Part shown: positions 24,901-38,898 of the stretch, one piece after another
Position numbering within the stretch: the first letter of the stretch is position 1
How the letters are laid out: each line of letters begins with the position of its first letter
From: Lethocerus indicus
Taxonomy: Eukaryota; Arthropoda; Insecta; Hemiptera; Belostomatidae
Direction: 5' to 3'
Length of the DNA stretch: 64,000 bases
NCBI GenBank assembly: GCA_019843655.1
Contig: JACDQD010000105.1
Location: 5,952,001 to 6,016,000 of the forward strand
Made by a program: the position numbers and the translations under genes
The notes under the pieces: generated by a model
Told to the model about the DNA's origin: nothing
Seen by the model: only the letters and a program-made list of their open reading frames with translations
The model's database searches: none

Positions 24901-27900
24901 GCTGGGTCCGGTACGGCTGGCTCTGCTTGGGGTCCAGGGCCCGGGGGCCCCCGTTCTGCCTCTGAGAAACTTTCAAGTTCATCACCAGGCACTTTTTAGA
25001 GGTCATGTGACTCGAGTAGGACCCCGAGTGGGAAAACCTCTTGCCGCAGTTGGCGCACTCGAAGGGCTTCTCGCCGCTGTGTATTCTGATGTGCTCCTGC
25101 AACAGCACCCTCTCTCGGTTAGCCGAGCCCAAAAAACACCGACTATCCGTCGTTATATTACATATAATATCTACGCTAGGAGGGCTCTCCACTTACCTTC
25201 AAGTGATGTTTGAATTTAAAAGCTTTGTCGCACTCGGGACACTTGAACTTGCGTAGTACGGCGCTTTCGTCGTGGCTGATCATGTGCCTCTGCAGTCTAT
25301 AAACATTGGCGAAAGTCTTGTTGCACACCTTGCACGACTGGAAAAACAAGAAATAAACACGGTCAGTTATAATAATCTTACAATTTTAATCCCTCAAAAT
25401 TATAATGCCGAGAGATACAAATCGGATAAAGCGTAATGTTGCGCGCAGACGAAATATAATGCGAGATAGTTGTTGTTCGTTAATCCGACGACAAAAGCGT
25501 TCCTTTAATAAAACTAATTAAACGTTGGAACTGCACCCGCCGGCAGACCTATAATCGACCTACGGAAATGAATAACCGGAAGTGCAGCCCTATCACCGGC
25601 AACGGTTTCCTTTCGGAGATACTGATACGGGAAATTATTTCAGAATAAAGGAAACGTTAATAAGAGGGAGCCCGGTCCCCCTCTCAGATTAACTCCTGCC
25701 TCCCGCCAATCCGCCTACAGCGGCCACATTCCGTTAACCGGTGTCTAGAGTGAAAGATGGCCAGGATCGTGTCAGGTATTTTAATTGCCGGCAACGCCAA
25801 ATTAAAAATAGACGGGCTGTCGGTCGGTCGGTCGGGGGCGGAGCGCGAAGAGAGAGCGGTCCGTGGCAGGTTCCTCGGGACTAATTTCCCCGGTAGTGGC
25901 GCGATAGCTCGGTATTTCTGGGACGGCAAATGTAACATCTCCAAACAGAGCCGACCGAGAGTAAACATTTTGTTGTGAGAGCCGGCGGCTCGTCGTATTT
26001 TTAACCTGTACCGTGAGGGCGGCGGTGCTGTACCGAGAGGATGAGAAGATGATGATGATAGGTGGTGGCCCCTAAGAGGCCAACCGGTAAACACGGCACC
26101 TAGCCCACCGACACCGCAACACTCATCCATAACAGGAAACAAGGACACCGAGGGAAACGCGTAAACATCCTCCGGGACGAGGGACGAGCCTCCAGGAAAT
26201 AAACATCCACCCGGGGGCGGAGCTCTTAATATTTGGAGGGCCAGCACCCGCTAACAAAACACCCGCCGCCTCCGGCTAAGTACTACAACACCGCTCCCAT
26301 TATAAACATAATTACACCGCTCTTAGATTAACCGGCGCCCCCACTCCCATCGACATAACGTACCCTGTAGGATTCGGGATACGTTCAGGATGGTGCTAAT
26401 TGGCCGGCCACAATTCGCAGATAAGCTTTTCCGTTCCACTATCTCACGACCGGCGGATTAGGCCAAGACCACTGTCGATAGAGGTGATGAACCTAGTTCT
26501 TTATAAAGTTTCGTGACCATTAACAGTCTGTATGCCTAAAATAAAAACAAGACAGAAGGCAGGAAGGAGGACAATACAAAGGCTAACTGTTAGGATTGAT
26601 AACACCGGGTTTAAGTAGGGGACAATCTTGAAATTGGAAGGTAACACACACCGTGTATATGCGAATATATTGGGCGAAAAGAGGGGAGCGGCAGAGTGCT
26701 TATTTTCGATAAGATATAGCCGAGAGGGAGTGCAGTAGACTTGTGCACCTGATCAGTGGTGCGGGGGCGGGGTATGCAAGTTTAATGAGGCGGCACACTG
26801 AGGGACACCTGTTAACGGCCCCCGAACACCACTTGTCTTATCCTAGGTGGGGGCACTCTCTTTTATTGGGGGGCCGAGGGCAAGCCCCAACTGTCCCCAA
26901 CCCAGTTTCGGTAAAATATATGAAAACGGAAAGCCGGTTAAGAATATTCCTCAGAAAAAGTAGTCTGTTTCCATTATAAACTTGTTTCTTTATTACGGTT
27001 AGGTTTATTACGTCCGGACAAGTACGAAATGCAGATTTCCGTATGTGCGGAAGGATTGAATTAGATGTCCTCTGTTTGAAGGATGAAAGAGAGTTCCGTT
27101 AAATATGTCAATCGATTCGTTTTATTCCAAAAAAATACCTCCTCACGCACTCGAAGTTACCGATTTTGAAACTAACTCCTCTTTGTTGGGCGAAGGAGAA
27201 CAAAAAGAAAAAAACGACGAAAGGGGGAAACGCCGGACGGGAACAATGTTCGTCCAATTTAAGCTCTGGCTTAGAGAGGCCGCCTGTAATTTCAACACAG
27301 TAGGCCAACAATGCTCCTGGGATTTATCCGTTAGGAAATTTCAAGCTCCCCTAAGTCACCGGGATATTGGGGGGACAGTAGTAGTCATTATTGATATTAT
27401 TCGGGGCGACTGTGCCAGCTATCCGATAATATTTTGATTGAGTTTCGAACCGCGTCGTTCCAATTATCGACTTTTCGATTATCGATTATTGAGTTTCGAG
27501 TTGAAACTTTATATGTCGGACACGGGGATACCAACCGGCGGCACTCATCGCCGTAAAAAAAATTGTACTTTTTTATAAAAAAAACGCCGCAATACTCGAA
27601 CAACAGCTCACCCAGACAAAGTTCGATCCGAAATGATTTTTTTTAGAGAGCGGTCTTCCCTGTTTTTACCAAAAAGGAAGAGTTTTTGGACAAATGGCCG
27701 AGGGGGCTTTCAGAGGTCGGCCAACAGGAGCAATGTCATTTATTTGTTGGCCTACCTTCAGCCGCGATACAAATCACGATTCAAACCCGGAAAATATGAT
27801 CTCTACGAATTACGTTGAAAATTTAAGGAATAAATTTCCTCTCGGGAATACGTTGAACCCGTTTAAACTGGCTTAATACGTTTGCGGTACGAACTCTTCG

Positions 27901-28538
27901 ATCAGTTCTAAAAATAATTCTTCTCTGTATTGCCACCGCGTAAAACGCCTAAACGGGAGAGACCCCGCCGATTTGGGACAAGAAGAATATTAACTTTTTC
28001 AAGAGACTAAGGTCGACCGAGATTAATTAACTGAGGAACGTTAGTATTGTGAAGAAAAACCCCGACTGAGGATAAGATGAGGAGGAAGAGGAAGAGGATG
28101 AGGAGGAGGGTAGAGGAGATAAAGAAAGGAGGTAATTGTCCGCGGTAGAATATGGGAAACACGCCCACGGATGGGGCCTGAAGAAAGTGTTGGAACAAGG
28201 TTGAAAAAGAAAACCAACACACGAGATGGGAACACATGCACGCGTTCCTGTCGGTATTCAGTTTCTCATTCGACTCGATTTTAACACTAAAGTTCGAATA
28301 ACGAAGAGGACGGTACGGGTCCACGAAATGAAATATTTACGCCGTAACTTTCTGAAAACTGAGGAGACCGAATTTTGTTCGGGACGAACGTCGGGCCCCA
28401 GGGATGGACCTGTGTACCTGTACGAAATATTAAGGGTTTTTTCCTCCCCTCCGTACCAGGTTCGTAGAAGAACACAAACCTAGGGCTGTTTTTTTTTTAT
28501 CCTGTTGGCGACCTGTGTCGACCGCGTGAGAAACCGCT

Positions 28539-28598
<60 letters not shown>

Positions 28599-29226
28599 AG
28601 AGACCGCCATTATTCCATCGGCCATCTTAAATACGCGGCTCCTACAAACGGCCACCTCGGGCCCCCACATCGCCTATTGCAATTGCAAATAAAGCGAAGA
28701 AAGAAACAAAATATTGGCGGGAAAAAACTATATAACCGAGTTCAACATGACGTAGCAGGAAAAATGGAACTATGGGACAGAAAAAAATTATACTTAAAGA
28801 TCCCAGACACTGCACCTAATATAGACCAATTTTCAATAAAATCCTACTTTCGCGACTGAAAATTTCAGGATTGCGATAACAGATACAACTTGTTTCGCGT
28901 GAATCCTCGACGTTTTTCGAATCTCCGATGTTTCGTCCTCCCACCGCCGTCAGTAGCAGTACTGTCAGTAACACGGCAACAATTCCCGTACGGTGCCGCG
29001 TATTGAACAGGAGGAAAAATCGCGTACAAAATATTACTACAAAGGTCGCCATGACTGTCGGTCCCCACCTCGAGGCCAGCCCGTTATCAGTGTCGCTCTC
29101 TCCCTCCCTCTCTCCCTCCCTCTCTCTCACTCCTCAGGGGCATTGGACAGCGTTCCCCACTCCCACACTATACCACATCTGGTCGGCCTTTGTAATCGAC
29201 CGGTTGTTTTTTACACACTCACTCAC

Positions 29227-29279
<53 letters not shown>

Positions 29280-29296
29280 TAAAGAAGCTAATGAGA

Positions 29297-29354
<58 letters not shown>

Positions 29355-32300
29355 ACCCCTTTGGTAATAATTAAGATTTAGCTCTGGGCTGAGCAGGTTC
29401 TTTTATAACGCGGCTGCGTAGAGTTAGATAGAGATAGAGGTCGGGCCCGGCCCCGGCCCCGGCCCCAGGGACCTACCGACAGAGACGGACGTTGTTTTAA
29501 ACAAGCCGCCCAGTCACAAATCTCACCGCAACCGACTATATTTAAACCTCGAATACATCCTCGTCTGTCAACAACCGACCTCGCCTCACTTGCTCTCCGC
29601 TTACATACAACCACCACGCGTTTCCATCCGCTAAATTTAAGAATAATTCCGTTCCGAACGGACCACGCCCGAGTTCAATCTTCCGAATCGGGGATACGGT
29701 CGAGGTCGCGGCAGAGAAAAAACTTGCGCTACAAGGTCTTCTAAATTAGCGGCACAGTCCAACTCCGAGATCGATTCGTATCGGGGTAGTTAGACGAGAG
29801 TACCGAACCGGCCTAGGTTCAACAACCCAACCCAGTTTAGGAGGGGAGCCGCCATATTATCTAATGGGACAACTGTTCCCGTAGAATTAGGGGTAGGCCA
29901 GCTCATTTCTTTCCGCCCCTAGACCGTCGCTGGCCGGCCACGGTGGGGGCGGTGTGTACCTGGGCCAGGAAGGGGCGGCGGAGGGGGTGGGGGAGGTACC
30001 TGAGAAGCTGCTCTCAGACGGTTTTTGTATCGAGAAATAAGAAGAGGTGAGGTGGGGGGTGGGGGGAGGGGCGGGTGGAGGACGGGGCACTCCCACACCG
30101 AGAAGAGGCGAACAAGGACACATCTGTTTTCCTATTCCATCATCTTCTGCTTTTTTTCCCCCTTTTACCGCTTAGAGACTAGCTCTTCCTCCTCCTTGGC
30201 GGGCACCAGATCCCTGACCGGCAGACTGGGAAAAACCCTTCAATTAAGCGAGCCCTGTTGTCACCTTTTCCTCGCCGATTGGCCGTATACATCCGGACGA
30301 GTGGATTAGTCGCTTCTGCGAAACAACGCCACAAACACGAAGGAATACTTCAGTTCGACCCTTTACAATACATTCGGTAGAACGAACTAAAAAAAATGTC
30401 AGACTGCCGATCTAATAATAAATTTCGTGCTCGGTAAAAATAAATGTTTAACTATTAGTGAGGTAGTCGGACCGGACCGTCTTGACTAATCTTAACGTGC
30501 TTAAACTAAAGCACAATGTGTACAAGATTACCTCGAATCGAATATTTTTATTTCAAAGAGTAAGGAGAAAGTGCCAAAATCCTACTTTAAATTCAACCGA
30601 TTTCCGAAGAATAACGTTCTCCCTTTCCCATTTGCTCCCTTTTCAATTATTAAGCGTCATGTTAGCGCATTGAAATTATACATCGCGGACAAGGGCGAAA
30701 TCCTTTAGGACACCAATTTATTCATTCCTATAGGAAATAAATGAAAACATGTTGGGTTCGCAATATCGACCGTTCTGATTCCTTCGAATCTCGGTAAAGG
30801 GACGGTGATGAAGCGAGCCTAGTTAGGTCGAAAGAGCTAAAAGAGAGAGTTGCATAGGATTGGGACAAAGGAAAACGGTTGTTTCGCGGGCGAACGTGGT
30901 TGGCCCCGTCCCTCCCCTCTTTCGGCAGAGACATACAGAGATATATTAGGGATTTAATTGGCGGCAAAAGTGTAGCCGGTGGAGGTTAACTGACTGGAGG
31001 AGATATGCGGCAACAGCTACACATCTGCAGCAGCTAGGTGGCCCCCCCCCATAACCACCACCACCACCACGGAGGTAGCCCAACAACAAAGATCGTTTCT
31101 GTTCTCCCTCTTTCTCTCGGTTCTCTTTTTTTTACGAGCCGCTACTTCTTATTAATTGGGAAGCCAGGCACTCCGTCCTGTGCCCGCCATTCATAACCGC
31201 CTACTTCCACTTCTCTCCTTCACTACTCCCTTTTCCATATTGTCGCCTTCGTCTCGCACCCACCGGTACAACTGAGTGAACAGCAGAGTGGAAAAACGGG
31301 GACAAAATCTGGCGAATCCTAAACTAAACTGACGAAGAGAAAATAGAGGGAATATTCGGAATACGAGAGGCGAAGATGTCCGCAATAATTATAGTAGGTT
31401 CCGGGAAAGGAATAAATCTTAAAATTCGACTAAACCGCAGTGTAGTCATTATAATACCGCATCTTCTGACTTTCAAGCGTATTCTATCGAAAACTGTGGG
31501 TGGAACGACAGAGATCCGATATGCAGGGGGGCGGAGATAAACGACGGGAGAGGAAGAAACGCGAATAAAGAGGGGCTAAGAAAGCGGTGGGAAGACGGGA
31601 TACCGATAGCTTTATCTGCGTTAAACCTCGTTGCCCGCCTCGCCTACTGTCATGTCACAGTTGACGCCCGGATGACGGCGCTATCTGGTGGGAAGCGGTG
31701 TGAACAATTAAAGAACTGTTCCGAAGGACCGACTGGAACGGGGCTGTGGCACGGCGGTTTTGACTCACAACGTCTATAGAGGACGGTTCCTGACAATAAG
31801 TCATAACACTTGAGAGGATTGACGATATACCCCCCTCTTCGGGTATATAGAACACCCCGAGTTGATCTACTCTTCGGTCAGAACCCGACGACTGGGTTTG
31901 GTGTGGCTTCCGAAACGTCTGATGCGATCACACCGTGTTACCTAGTGTTACTGTCAATGGGGCTTCATAAATCCGCGTACTTCAAATAAAATCTTGCGAA
32001 TGGTGCAGTTTTTGGCCTTGTCAAACTTATTCGTTTTACGACATATAAGTCAGTTTCACCGAGCGTCCGGGCGGGTCCTGGGGTTTAGTATTGGCTGTCA
32101 GATTGTCTGATATAGAACTAATGGGGGTGGGGGGCATCGACACCAGATATGGATGGAGCCCACCAGAGGCCGGCTAACTGTCCTCGGGCCCGGTTCATCG
32201 GTCAGAGGGAACGGTCTCCTCCCCGAACGAATTGACCCGGTCGGGTAACATCTCCCAAATAGTAATTAATGCGCGGGTCCCACCCCTCCCCCCCACCCAC

Positions 32301-35019
32301 AGCACCCTCCGCTTCTACTTAATTGCAATAAGGACGTCCCTCCTATTAATTCCGGGAATTGGAGCACGACACGAGCAGCTAGCAGCCCTCACTCCCACCC
32401 ACCACCCCCGGCACAAACACAAGGTGACGCCGAGGAATTGACGTAATGAAGTCAATTGTTGGGAACTCGTTACAGTTAGAAGGAGAACGAGAAGGAGGGC
32501 AGGGGAGGAGGAGGGATACAAAAAAGTGAATAACGAATTGCCAATTAAGGCATCTCTATTACTAGTTTGTGTGGGACCCGGGTCCCAATATTTAAAAGAC
32601 AGCGCGCCCTCTCAACTACTTTCGTCTTCTACAAATTGGGGGCCTCTCCGCCCGCCTTAGGTAGTCTCATGGCACCAGTCAAATAAACAGTATTAAAGAA
32701 ATAGCGAGACCGTTGTCGGGACGATTTATCGGTTTAATTGTGAAAAATGGCGTCCAGAGTGTCAAGCTTCGGACGGAGATTTAAACGTTTAAAAGGCGGT
32801 GTCCGTAAAATTATTCTACGAGGAATTGCTAAATCTGCGGACTTTACTTTCGACCGCATCGTCGTATAAATAAAACCCTTTAAATAAAAAAGGAAATCGG
32901 GCCGACTGGGGCCAGCGAAAGTGGCACATTTTCATAACGGGCGCGTTTTTTTGTTTTGTTTTCGGAGGGTCAAAAACAGGGACACGGCAGACTCGGACAG
33001 AGCCAACAAAGCTGTTAAGGTTTCAATCCGGGGATTTACGATCTGTATAGCCCCCTATTCCTCCCTCGCTAGTTTATCTTCTCCATTATGAGCCGCGGCT
33101 TTATCCAGTTTTCCTCTTTCACTCTGTTCCTTCGCTGTATTTTTTTTGTCTAACCTTCCAGCGTGGAAGGTGAAACGCGATCGTAGAGCAGAAGAGCACT
33201 ATAGAGAGCGGTGGCCTCCCGGTGATGAGTTAGCCATGTGGAAAAGATCTCCCCCCCTCACCCACAGCCCATATCACCCTCTCACTCTATCCCTCCTATC
33301 TCTCTCTCTCTCTCTCTCTTTCGTACGGTGGGAACATAACCGGCAGCAAAAACGCCACCACTTGTTGTTCTCTCTCTTATTCTAGTTTACTTCGTCTCTT
33401 ATTTATTCTTCTTCTCCTCCTTCTTCTCCTCGCTCTCCATTCGAGCCCTCCCTCACCACCTTTATCTTCTCTCGACACTCGAGGCATCTCGCGCTCAAAA
33501 ACGCGCCGAGATGACCGACGAGTGCCATTACCTCGTCGCCTTCTACTTTCGGTAAAGAAGCCAGCCAGTAGGGTTTTTTCTGCCGGCACTCGAATAAATC
33601 GAGATACCGGGTGCAGGACCCAGTAAGATTCTCCCGGTTCAAATACGATTAGCGTTAAGCTCTTTAAATTCGTATTCCCGGGGCGGAGTTCTTTGTTCGG
33701 AAAAGAAGAAAAGTTTGCCCGCAGAAGTACCGACAGCGAGAATGAGCCCACGATGAAGACGAGCAAATTAGTTTTGAATTTAAGGTTTAAAAACTAGTCT
33801 GCTGGTGGTATTGAGAGCAAAACTTTCACAAATACCACCCAGAACGGAGAATGTTTTTAAGGATGTAGTTCTAACGCTTATCTATCTAGGATCTAATTTT
33901 CTATATACAATATTAAATTAATCTGAAAATATCCGAAGTCGACCCTACAATGTAAATTTTTTTACACTAAGAGGGAAGTCCCTCCACCATGGAAATCCTA
34001 AACTGGGGCGTCTGGAATTTCGGTTTTATTTTTAAAATATTCTCTCTTTTGAACAGTAGTGCAGATGATAAGTCCAAAATGTGACGTGCATTATTATTGG
34101 GGGAAGTCGGCTTACCGGGGGACCGACTATCTTACTCGGTAAACCACATCCAGTCACGTTAGACCGTTATTGGAACAAGAAAAAATACAAATATTCGCGA
34201 CAACACATTCGCCCCAACAATGACCCAAACAAAATGTTTTCTTTTCTTTCCGCCCAGTTGTCCTAACGGCCGACCGAATTGTCCTCAAGTAGAAATAACG
34301 ACTGATCAACTCCAGTCACTCCAGTGTGCTCGGCTAGACTTACAAACTAAAATACAAATACAATACAAAATAAAATACAATGGTGTATTTCAGAGCGTAA
34401 CGCATCGAAACTAAATTTTACTGAACGCGAATTTACGCATAATAAATAAAGTATAAAAAGAAATAAGGTGATGTGAACATACTGGAGTTTATAAGCTTCT
34501 CGCGTTTAATCAGTGGAAACTTGCAATCGAAATAAAATTCGTAAGTTCAACTCGACTAGAATTCAAATTCGTTTTCTTCAATAGTTTCAGCTAGCTTAAA
34601 TTTCAGGTGAAGTGCGTAAAGTAGGCTTTTGTATCGGTTTTCCTGTTTCACTTGGACCCCCACCAATACAATCTCACCGACCGGCAGGAACAAGAACAAC
34701 TCTGAAAGCTCCGAAAGTTGGAAGTCGCGAGCTTCCGAGTAATTCTTTTTTTTTCTTGTTTTTACGTCTTGGTCTCGGTCGTCGTTGTCGGCATTTCCTG
34801 TTTCTTCTACTTTCAAGAAAGAACAATAAAAGGCGCCCGTTCTCAGAAAGAGGACCGGAGAGAGAGAGAGAGAGAGGGAGTCATCAGCCTGGCCAGGGGC
34901 AAAAAAATACCCAGCAGATCGCACTTTCCTTCCTTCTCTCTTACTCTTCCTCTAGATACCGACCTTACGGTGCATTCCCTCTCTGTCTATCTGAATTTCA
35001 GATTAATATTACAACCCGA

Positions 35020-35057
<38 letters not shown>

Positions 35058-38000
35058 CCTACACGAGGTGCTTTACTGCTTTAGCGCTTAGGGCGTCACT
35101 AACTCACTGTAAGTATGCTGACGAAATATTATTAAAAGAGTAGTCGACGGGATCTAATTAAGAAGAAAACGTTTTTGGAACAATTCAAAATCGCATTTCG
35201 AGTAAAGTAGGATTGATAATACTCTTCGAGTCTATTAGGTGATACACACTCTATTAGGTGAATCGCTGCTGATATATTCCCACCGTCGTTTTCTCCGGGG
35301 GTTACCTTTTCGAAGCCCACACCCTGTGCAGGGTGGGTGAGTTATCACCCCCCCCTGGCGCCCTATAAATAACGGGTTTGTCCGCCGCAGTATCAACTCG
35401 GCACGAAGTGCCCACACCACCGGTGACGCGTATATTTCATACCGCGTCCGGGACCCCAAAACAAAAGCTCGGCTTTTAATTAAGTCCGATTCTAATCCGT
35501 GGATTAATGGATTACTGCCCACTGAAATATAACGAGTGAGGCTGGCGCTGGGGATGGAGTTCTCTACGCGGTGCGCGCCCGGTACTAATTGAAGATATGA
35601 GAAATGGTGAAAGCGTCGGATCGGTCAATTTTCATGTTTCACACGGTACTCGAACCCTGAATCCGGAGGCTGATAGGCCGACTTTACAGGTAAAATAAAG
35701 CGACTGCCCTGTCGGAGTTGGATAGAACAGATTCTATGTCGAATTGAAAGAAGAACGCGTCCAGTGCAGATTTGAGTCGTATGACCAAAAAAGGACAGAG
35801 TTATGAGCCGGCCTCCTGCCCTATATCATCATCAACATCGCCGTCGCCGAGATCTAAGAGAGAGAGAGAGAGAGAGAGAGAGATTCGAGAAGTGCCGTCA
35901 TGGTGCTTTACTCTCGATTATTGTTTTATATTATTATTTAAAAATGGAGAGACCCGGTTATGAGGCCCAATAAAAACTGGGCGGTATATTTACCGCCCAG
36001 TAGATATTGTAATACAACGTCCCATCGCTGTAATATATTTAGTTTCATCTATGCACGTGCGTATATATGTAAAATAGTGGGGATCGTAGTGTGCTGGACT
36101 ACAGTTAGCCGTATCTAATAGTGCCGGTGACACAGATGGGGTGACTTCGTCTCATTATAAGCGGTTCTGAGCTCGGTGGCCATTGTCGTCCAACGGTGCC
36201 CCCCTCCCCCCGTTATTATGACGAGGAGCCCCGGGGGTAGGAACAGACCACCCCGATGATGGATAGGCCCGCATTCGTAGGCCACGCGCCCTCATATTCT
36301 ACGCCCCCCAAAGCAATACCCGATTTACCGTTCGTGTATTTCACGCGTCTGTTTGTTGTTTTTTCTTTTCGGCACCGGATCCTCCCCACCTATTTGCGAC
36401 AGATGCGCCTCCCTTTTGCCGGCCGACCTGTACACCGAGGAACGCCGGCTAAATTAAACCGATGTCGGGTTTTGCAAAACAGTTTGTAGTATCTGGTAAA
36501 TATACGAGTTATCGCCTCGGACTGGCAATATAGCCAGTTTTGACTGACCTCCTTCTGGTTACGGGAGAGATACTACTAAAGAGAGCGAAATACTACACGA
36601 TAAATATTTTTCCTGTTAAAGAAAAAGTGTTTTCTCCGACTCTGGAACGGGTCAGTATCATAATATCATGCAACATAGTCTAATTTCTAAACTGGCTCTA
36701 CCGCTAATTGAACAGTAATGACGATGGTGAAAATCGTAGCAGACATGAAATAAATATCCCGTGAGTGAAATGAACTGTTAAATGTAACAAAATCATGCAA
36801 CACACACAACAGCGTATGTTTAGAGAAAAGAATAAAGTGATACTTACGACTTGGGTGTTGGGGGAATGGAGTAACTCGTGTTTGTCGAGCTGGTCCCTGG
36901 TTGGGAAGGGGGCGGCACAGTGAATGCAGGCCAGCGGGGCGGAGCCCGGGGGCGGGGGCGGGGGCGGAGGCGGGGGCTGCCGTGGCGGCTGACCACCCTG
37001 CTGGTCGTCCGCCACCATAACGCCGCCCCCGCCGCCCCCTACCAACTCATCCTTCGCACCACCTCCCAAAGGCACTGCAACAAAACCGGAAAATACGTAC
37101 ATTAGACAGCGTAAAATTACGTAAATTAGTGTAAGAACAGCGGAATGAGCTGTAGGAGACAGTATTAGTGACTATAAAAACATAGTATGTTTCAGTACAG
37201 AAAATATAACATTAAGGCTACTGATATTACTTGTGTATTTCCCACGCAAATGCCTATAATTGTTACGTTAAAAATATTCGAAAAGAAATCATCCCGAGGA
37301 AACATTTTCAATGTTTTCAGTTTTTAATTTTTATAAGCGTTAAATGCGGTGAGATAAGGGTGGGGGGAGGGGCGGACAGAGTGTTAAAAGGTCGCTAATT
37401 TGTCCATTTTCATGAAATATTCAGGCGACGCACTCAGAGGGGTTTCGATAATGATAAAAAAAAGTAGCCAACCCTGTTCCTTTAAAGGTCTCGGGGTGAA
37501 CGCCCCCTCCTCGGGTACGTTATTTTGGGCCATTAACCGGAGTGTAATACGGCCCCCGTGAAACCTCCTTAAGAAAAAATTCCCCGGATGGAATCGAGCC
37601 GAGGATGAGATGAGAATGAGGTGTACAAAGTGGTAGTGCCGCTCCCCAATTTACAAGCTCCGGCCTAATAAATACTTCATTACTTTTACTTAGACCGCAC
37701 CTTGGCTGAATAACGAGCCGCTCTCCCCCACCCCCACCGGTTATAAACTTTCTTAGCCAATAAATTACCCCCGACTCCCGCCCACGGTTGATGAATGCCC
37801 CCCCCCACTCATCTCGGCCCCTAACCAGGCCAGCTTCCCGTTTCATCCCGCCGCCGGGATTTTTTTCATTTCATTTTTTTTTTAATGATAGAAATCCGAC
37901 ACCTTGTTAAGCCACTTTAACAACCGACCGCCCTGAGGGTGGAGGGGACCGAGTGCCGAGTCGGGACTTAGAAACAGACCTGTTGCTAAATGAACGGCAT

Positions 38001-38841
38001 CTTTTATATTAAATTTTCCGCATATTTCGGGTTTCGTTATTTATATATCGAGTCGAAAATAAATAAAATAACGGACGACTAATTATAAATTGTACTAAAG
38101 AAACAATACACGTAAAAGGATTTGGGACTGAGTATTACTTCTTCCTTACATGCCAAACCATTTAACATTTAGAATACGGCAGAGGAAAAAGAGTATACGG
38201 GGTGTATAATTTATAAATTACATATCGTAAACCTTATCCTGTCGAAATTACAACAAATTAAGAAAGAATGTCGTCTAGTTTTCCCCAGTCCATAAAAACG
38301 CCACAGTCAAGCCTCAGTATTGTAGAGTTCGGAAGATTTATGAAACAAAACAATTCTTGTCGCTCGGATGACTGAAATCCGAAGGAAGCTGTTCGCCTCG
38401 AAATTCAATAAGCGAAAGTTGTGTAAAATCGAAAGTACGGTGGATTAATTTTCAAGAATAGTTATCGCAGGCGGATTTTTTCTCACCTAGGGGAAGTGAA
38501 CGAGGGAGGAAAAGTGGGGCGCGGAGAAAGTACGCGAGGTGGGAGTTACGTTTAAAAAAATAACAGTTATCGGGGAGGGGTGGATTGGAGGTCTCCTCGT
38601 GCTGTAAATCAAGAGATATCGGGGGCCGAACAAAAGGGGTTGTATATATAAGTTGATAAAGGAAGGAGGCCACATATGGGCAGAGAGTGTGCGGGGTGGG
38701 GGAGGTTCGATATACTAGTTGCGGGGTGGGCGGCACTCTTTGTTATGGAAATGCGTAACGGAAGTGGGGACACGGCCCCCCGCCCTGGTCACCGCCGCCG
38801 CCGCTAGGTGGCACCAGGACCCGCTTTCCCTCCAACCTCCA

Positions 38842-38898
<57 letters not shown>

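Larger units (their letters stand above)
25338..36847. other. zfh1 large intron 2 (11.5 kb)
   Basis: Nothing coding is recognised. It carries GA tracts (28540-28592, 29300-29350, 35858-35884), TA tracts (29229-29272, 35025-35056), a CT tract (33299-33320), a possible minus-strand SINE-type B box (35645-35656) and a MEF2-type TTAAAAATAG (25802-25811). The longest open frame (25684-26247, minus, 187 codons) has no known domain and no phase-compatible splice pair. No MITE was found. Such an intron is a natural place for zfh1 enhancers or an alternative promoter (inference). Confidence 0.6.

Noticed and set aside
25684..26247. 187-codon minus-strand frame in zfh1 intron 2
   Set aside because: No recognisable domain, no phase-0 splice pair that would insert it into zfh1, and composition like surrounding intron.
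28816..29130. Minus-strand frame with two hydrophobic stretches
   Set aside because: Arg/Glu dipeptide start comes from a GA-type tract. No homologue recognised and no splice support.
28993..29374. YIYIYI and ERERER frames
   Set aside because: Translation of TA and GA microsatellites.
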